Shown piece by piece: positions 62,511 to 64,000 of a stretch of 64,000 nucleotides of DNA. The stretch comes from Actinomycetes bacterium (GTDB lineage Bacteria > Actinomycetota > Acidimicrobiia > Acidimicrobiales > Ilumatobacteraceae): assembly GCA_025356335.1 (NCBI GenBank), contig JANXUF010000014.1:1-64000 (forward strand). The letters are read 5' to 3'. Position 1 is the first letter of the stretch. Every line of letters begins with the position of its first letter. The notes beneath the pieces are model-generated. The model had not been told where the DNA came from and searched no databases. It was given only the letters and a program-made list of their open reading frames with translations. The translations under genes and the position numbers were made by a program.

Positions 62511-63575
62511 TCACGTGGTCGCTGTGGTCGCTGTGGTCGCCGTGGCTTCGCTGTTGACGATTTCGATGAGGTCGAGGAGGTGGGCGAGGTCGTCGAGCTT
62601 GGCGGTGGTCGTGCCGTGGACGCCGACGCGAAGCGTGTCGACGTCGGCGTCACGATAGAGACGCAGGCGTTCGATGATCAGCTCATCATTGCCGATGAGG
62701 TTGGTGCCGAGCCCGATCGCTGTGGGCACGCGCCGTTGGGCGGCTTCTCGATCGCCGGCGAGCCACAGTCGCTGGACCTCGGCGACGTCGTCACCGTATC
62801 CCTGGCGGGCGAAGGCGTCGTTGTAGAAGTTGTGGGTCGGCGAGCCCATCGCCCCGAACGTGAACGCGTAGCCGGCGGCATGGCGGCAGCCGGCCTCCTC
62901 GATGTCATCCGTGAATTCGAGGCCGACAGCGACGGTCAGATCGATGTCACTGAGCGCTCGCCCTGCGGCTGCTGCGCCCGCACGGATCGGATCGAGAAAG
63001 ATGTCGGCCGTCTCGGCGAAGAACGAGTTGCCGATCCAGCCGTCGGCGAGTTCGCCCGTGAGGCGCAGGTTCGCCGGGCCCAACGAGGCGACGTAGATCG
63101 GCACGTGGACGGGCGGGGCGGGTGAGCGCAGGCTCCGGCCCTCCCCGCCGGGCAGCGGCAACGTATAGACCTTGCCGTCGTAGCGCAGCTTCTCGCCTGC
63201 GGAGATCGCCCGAATGATGTCGATGGTCTCGCGGGTTCGAGTCACCGGTCGGTCGAAGTGCACGCCGTGCCAGCCCTCCATCACCTGCGGTCCGCTCGTC
63301 CCGACGCCGAGGATGAATCGGCCACCGGAGAGCGCCTGCAACGACATCGCCGACATCGCCAGCATCGCCGGGGTACGTGCACCGAGTTGGACGATGCCGG
63401 TGGCGAGCTTGATGGTCGATGTCGACGCCGCGAGATAGGCGAGTGGCGTGAGGGCGTCGTACACCCAGAACTCGGCGACCCACACCGAGTCGACCCCGAG
63501 GCGTTCTGCCTGGCGGACGAAATCGACGGTTTCGGCATCGACGACGGCGACACCGATGCCGATCGACAGTGTCAC
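62511..63575 (-). CDS. F420-dependent luciferase-like oxidoreductase
   Basis: The 354-residue LLM protein has AVVDAETVDFVRQAERLGVDSVWVAEFWVYDALTPLAYLAA, TIKLATGIVQLGARTPAMLAMSAMSLQALSGGRFILGVGTSGPQVMEGWHG, and ADGWIGNSFFAETADIFLDPIRAG. This is the F420-dependent type found in actinobacteria. The GTG start overlaps the upstream SRPBCC stop (GTGA). The C-terminus ends in TATTATTATT coded by a 9-bp tandem repeat (GTGGTCGCT, 62515-62541). Confidence 0.9.
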   Translation of the reverse strand: MTLSIGIGVAVVDAETVDFVRQAERLGVDSVWVAEFWVYDALTPLAYLAASTSTIKLATGIVQLGARTPAMLAMSAMSLQALSGGRFILGVGTSGPQVMEGWHGVHFDRPVTRTRETIDIIRAISAGEKLRYDGKVYTLPLPGGEGRSLRSPAPPVHVPIYVASLGPANLRLTGELADGWIGNSFFAETADIFLDPIRAGAAAAGRALSDIDLTVAVGLEFTDDIEEAGCRHAAGYAFTFGAMGSPTHNFYNDAFARQGYGDDVAEVQRLWLAGDREAAQRRVPTAIGLGTNLIGNDELIIERLRLYRDADVDTLRVGVHGTTTAKLDDLAHLLDLIEIVNSEATATTATTATT

Positions 63576-64000
63576 GACGGGGTCTCGGCGATCAGCTTGA
63601 TGCCCTCGACGGTGACCTGCATGTTGGCGCGGTGCTCAGCGAGTCGCCTGGTGATGATTCGCTCTTCCTTGTCGGGCATCGCCAGGATCGCCGGGGTCAG
63701 CCCTGACGGGCCCGGGCCGATCTGGCACCACTGCCGGAGCAACACCCCGTCGCCCGAGGATTCGAGCTCGAATCGCCATCGCGCTGCCGAGTTGTCTGCG
63801 TCGCCGACCGCCCACTCGAACACCCTGTCCACCTCGCACTGCGTCACGACGCAGGTCGTTTCCCACGTGCCGATGGCAGCATGTCGATTGCGGCCCTGGA
63901 AGCGGGCGCCGACCCCGGGGCCGGCATCTAGCCATTGTGCGCCTTGGAACTCGTTCGAGAAGCGGGCAGGAAGATCGACGTCGGTGACCAACGACCAGAT
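63572..64000 (-). CDS. SRPBCC-fold protein, partial at the window edge
   Basis: At least 142 codons are visible. The sequence reads WSLVTDVDLPARFSNEFQGAQWLDAGPGVGARFQGRNRHAAIGTWETTCVVTQCEVDRVFEWAVGD, an SRPBCC/polyketide-cyclase-type beta-barrel core. Its start lies beyond the right edge; a TTG at 63991 is not a likely start because WSLVTD belongs to the domain. The stop is coupled to the F420 gene. Such proteins bind lipids or cyclise polyketides. Function not assigned. Confidence 0.8.
   Translation of the reverse strand: MWSLVTDVDLPARFSNEFQGAQWLDAGPGVGARFQGRNRHAAIGTWETTCVVTQCEVDRVFEWAVGDADNSAARWRFELESSGDGVLLRQWCQIGPGPSGLTPAILAMPDKEERIITRRLAEHRANMQVTVEGIKLIAETPS

Overview
The window is GC-rich (about two thirds G+C) and densely coded. 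Several traits point to a high-GC actinobacterium, probably of the Acidimicrobiia/Ilumatobacter type: three F420-dependent luciferase-like monooxygenases, many GTG starts, and unusual actinobacterial enzyme families. The assignment is inferred from gene content only; no rRNA or other phylogenetic marker lies in the window.

Layout. Bases 1-2760 are a decayed mobile-element zone: an excisionase remnant, a 3' fragment of tRNA-Cys that looks like an attachment site, an orphan excisionase-type antitoxin, a C-terminal integrase fragment cut at a 20-bp perfect palindrome, and a MazE/MazF toxin-antitoxin pair. Bases 3657-13544 hold a large secreted protein with a strong terminator, a methyltransferase, a truncated PIN toxin, a membrane protein, a phosphoesterase, PrmA, a LapA-type membrane protein, a divergent YceI/MarR pair and a nitroreductase. 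Bases 13573-19421 hold a frameshifted DapB-like gene, a GAF-GAF-SpoIIE phosphatase coupled to a hemolysin-III protein, a serine hydrolase and an F420 enzyme.

Bases 19448-28903 form a coherent nitrogen-scavenging cluster: an AtzH/HpxZ-like protein, a GntR regulator with palindromic operators, a BMP-type ABC importer (ATPase, two permeases, lipoprotein), two isochorismatase-fold hydrolases and a two-domain allophanate hydrolase (AtzF). The second hydrolase matches biuret hydrolase. The first has lost all three catalytic residues. The inferred route is import of a ureide such as biuret, then biuret to allophanate, then ammonia and CO2. Three genes in the cluster, and the dapB-like gene outside it, carry single-base indels in short base runs.

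Bases 28933-41636 are metabolic. They include divergent citrate synthases, one fused to a helix-turn-helix domain, and two adjacent transglutaminase-fold proteins that both lack the usual histidine. Bases 41908-44070 are a three-gene operon (Tat-secreted protein, DUF4331 protein, His/Asp-rich protein). Bases 45698-51053 are the most unusual locus: a DUF4157 protein typical of extracellular contractile injection systems (eCIS), two overlapping paralogous small proteins behind it, and a divergent AAA+ ATPase, with no tail structural genes nearby.

Bases 51086-55067 are an overlapping 2OG-oxygenase, VOC and molybdopterin-oxidoreductase operon. A complex repeat (two direct motifs, then two inverted motifs with fixed spacing) occurs at 39377 and again at 55433. 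The right end holds an MFS exporter with a TetR regulator, a PAS-GGDEF protein, a phospholipase-C-like lipoprotein, another F420 enzyme and an SRPBCC gene cut by the window edge.
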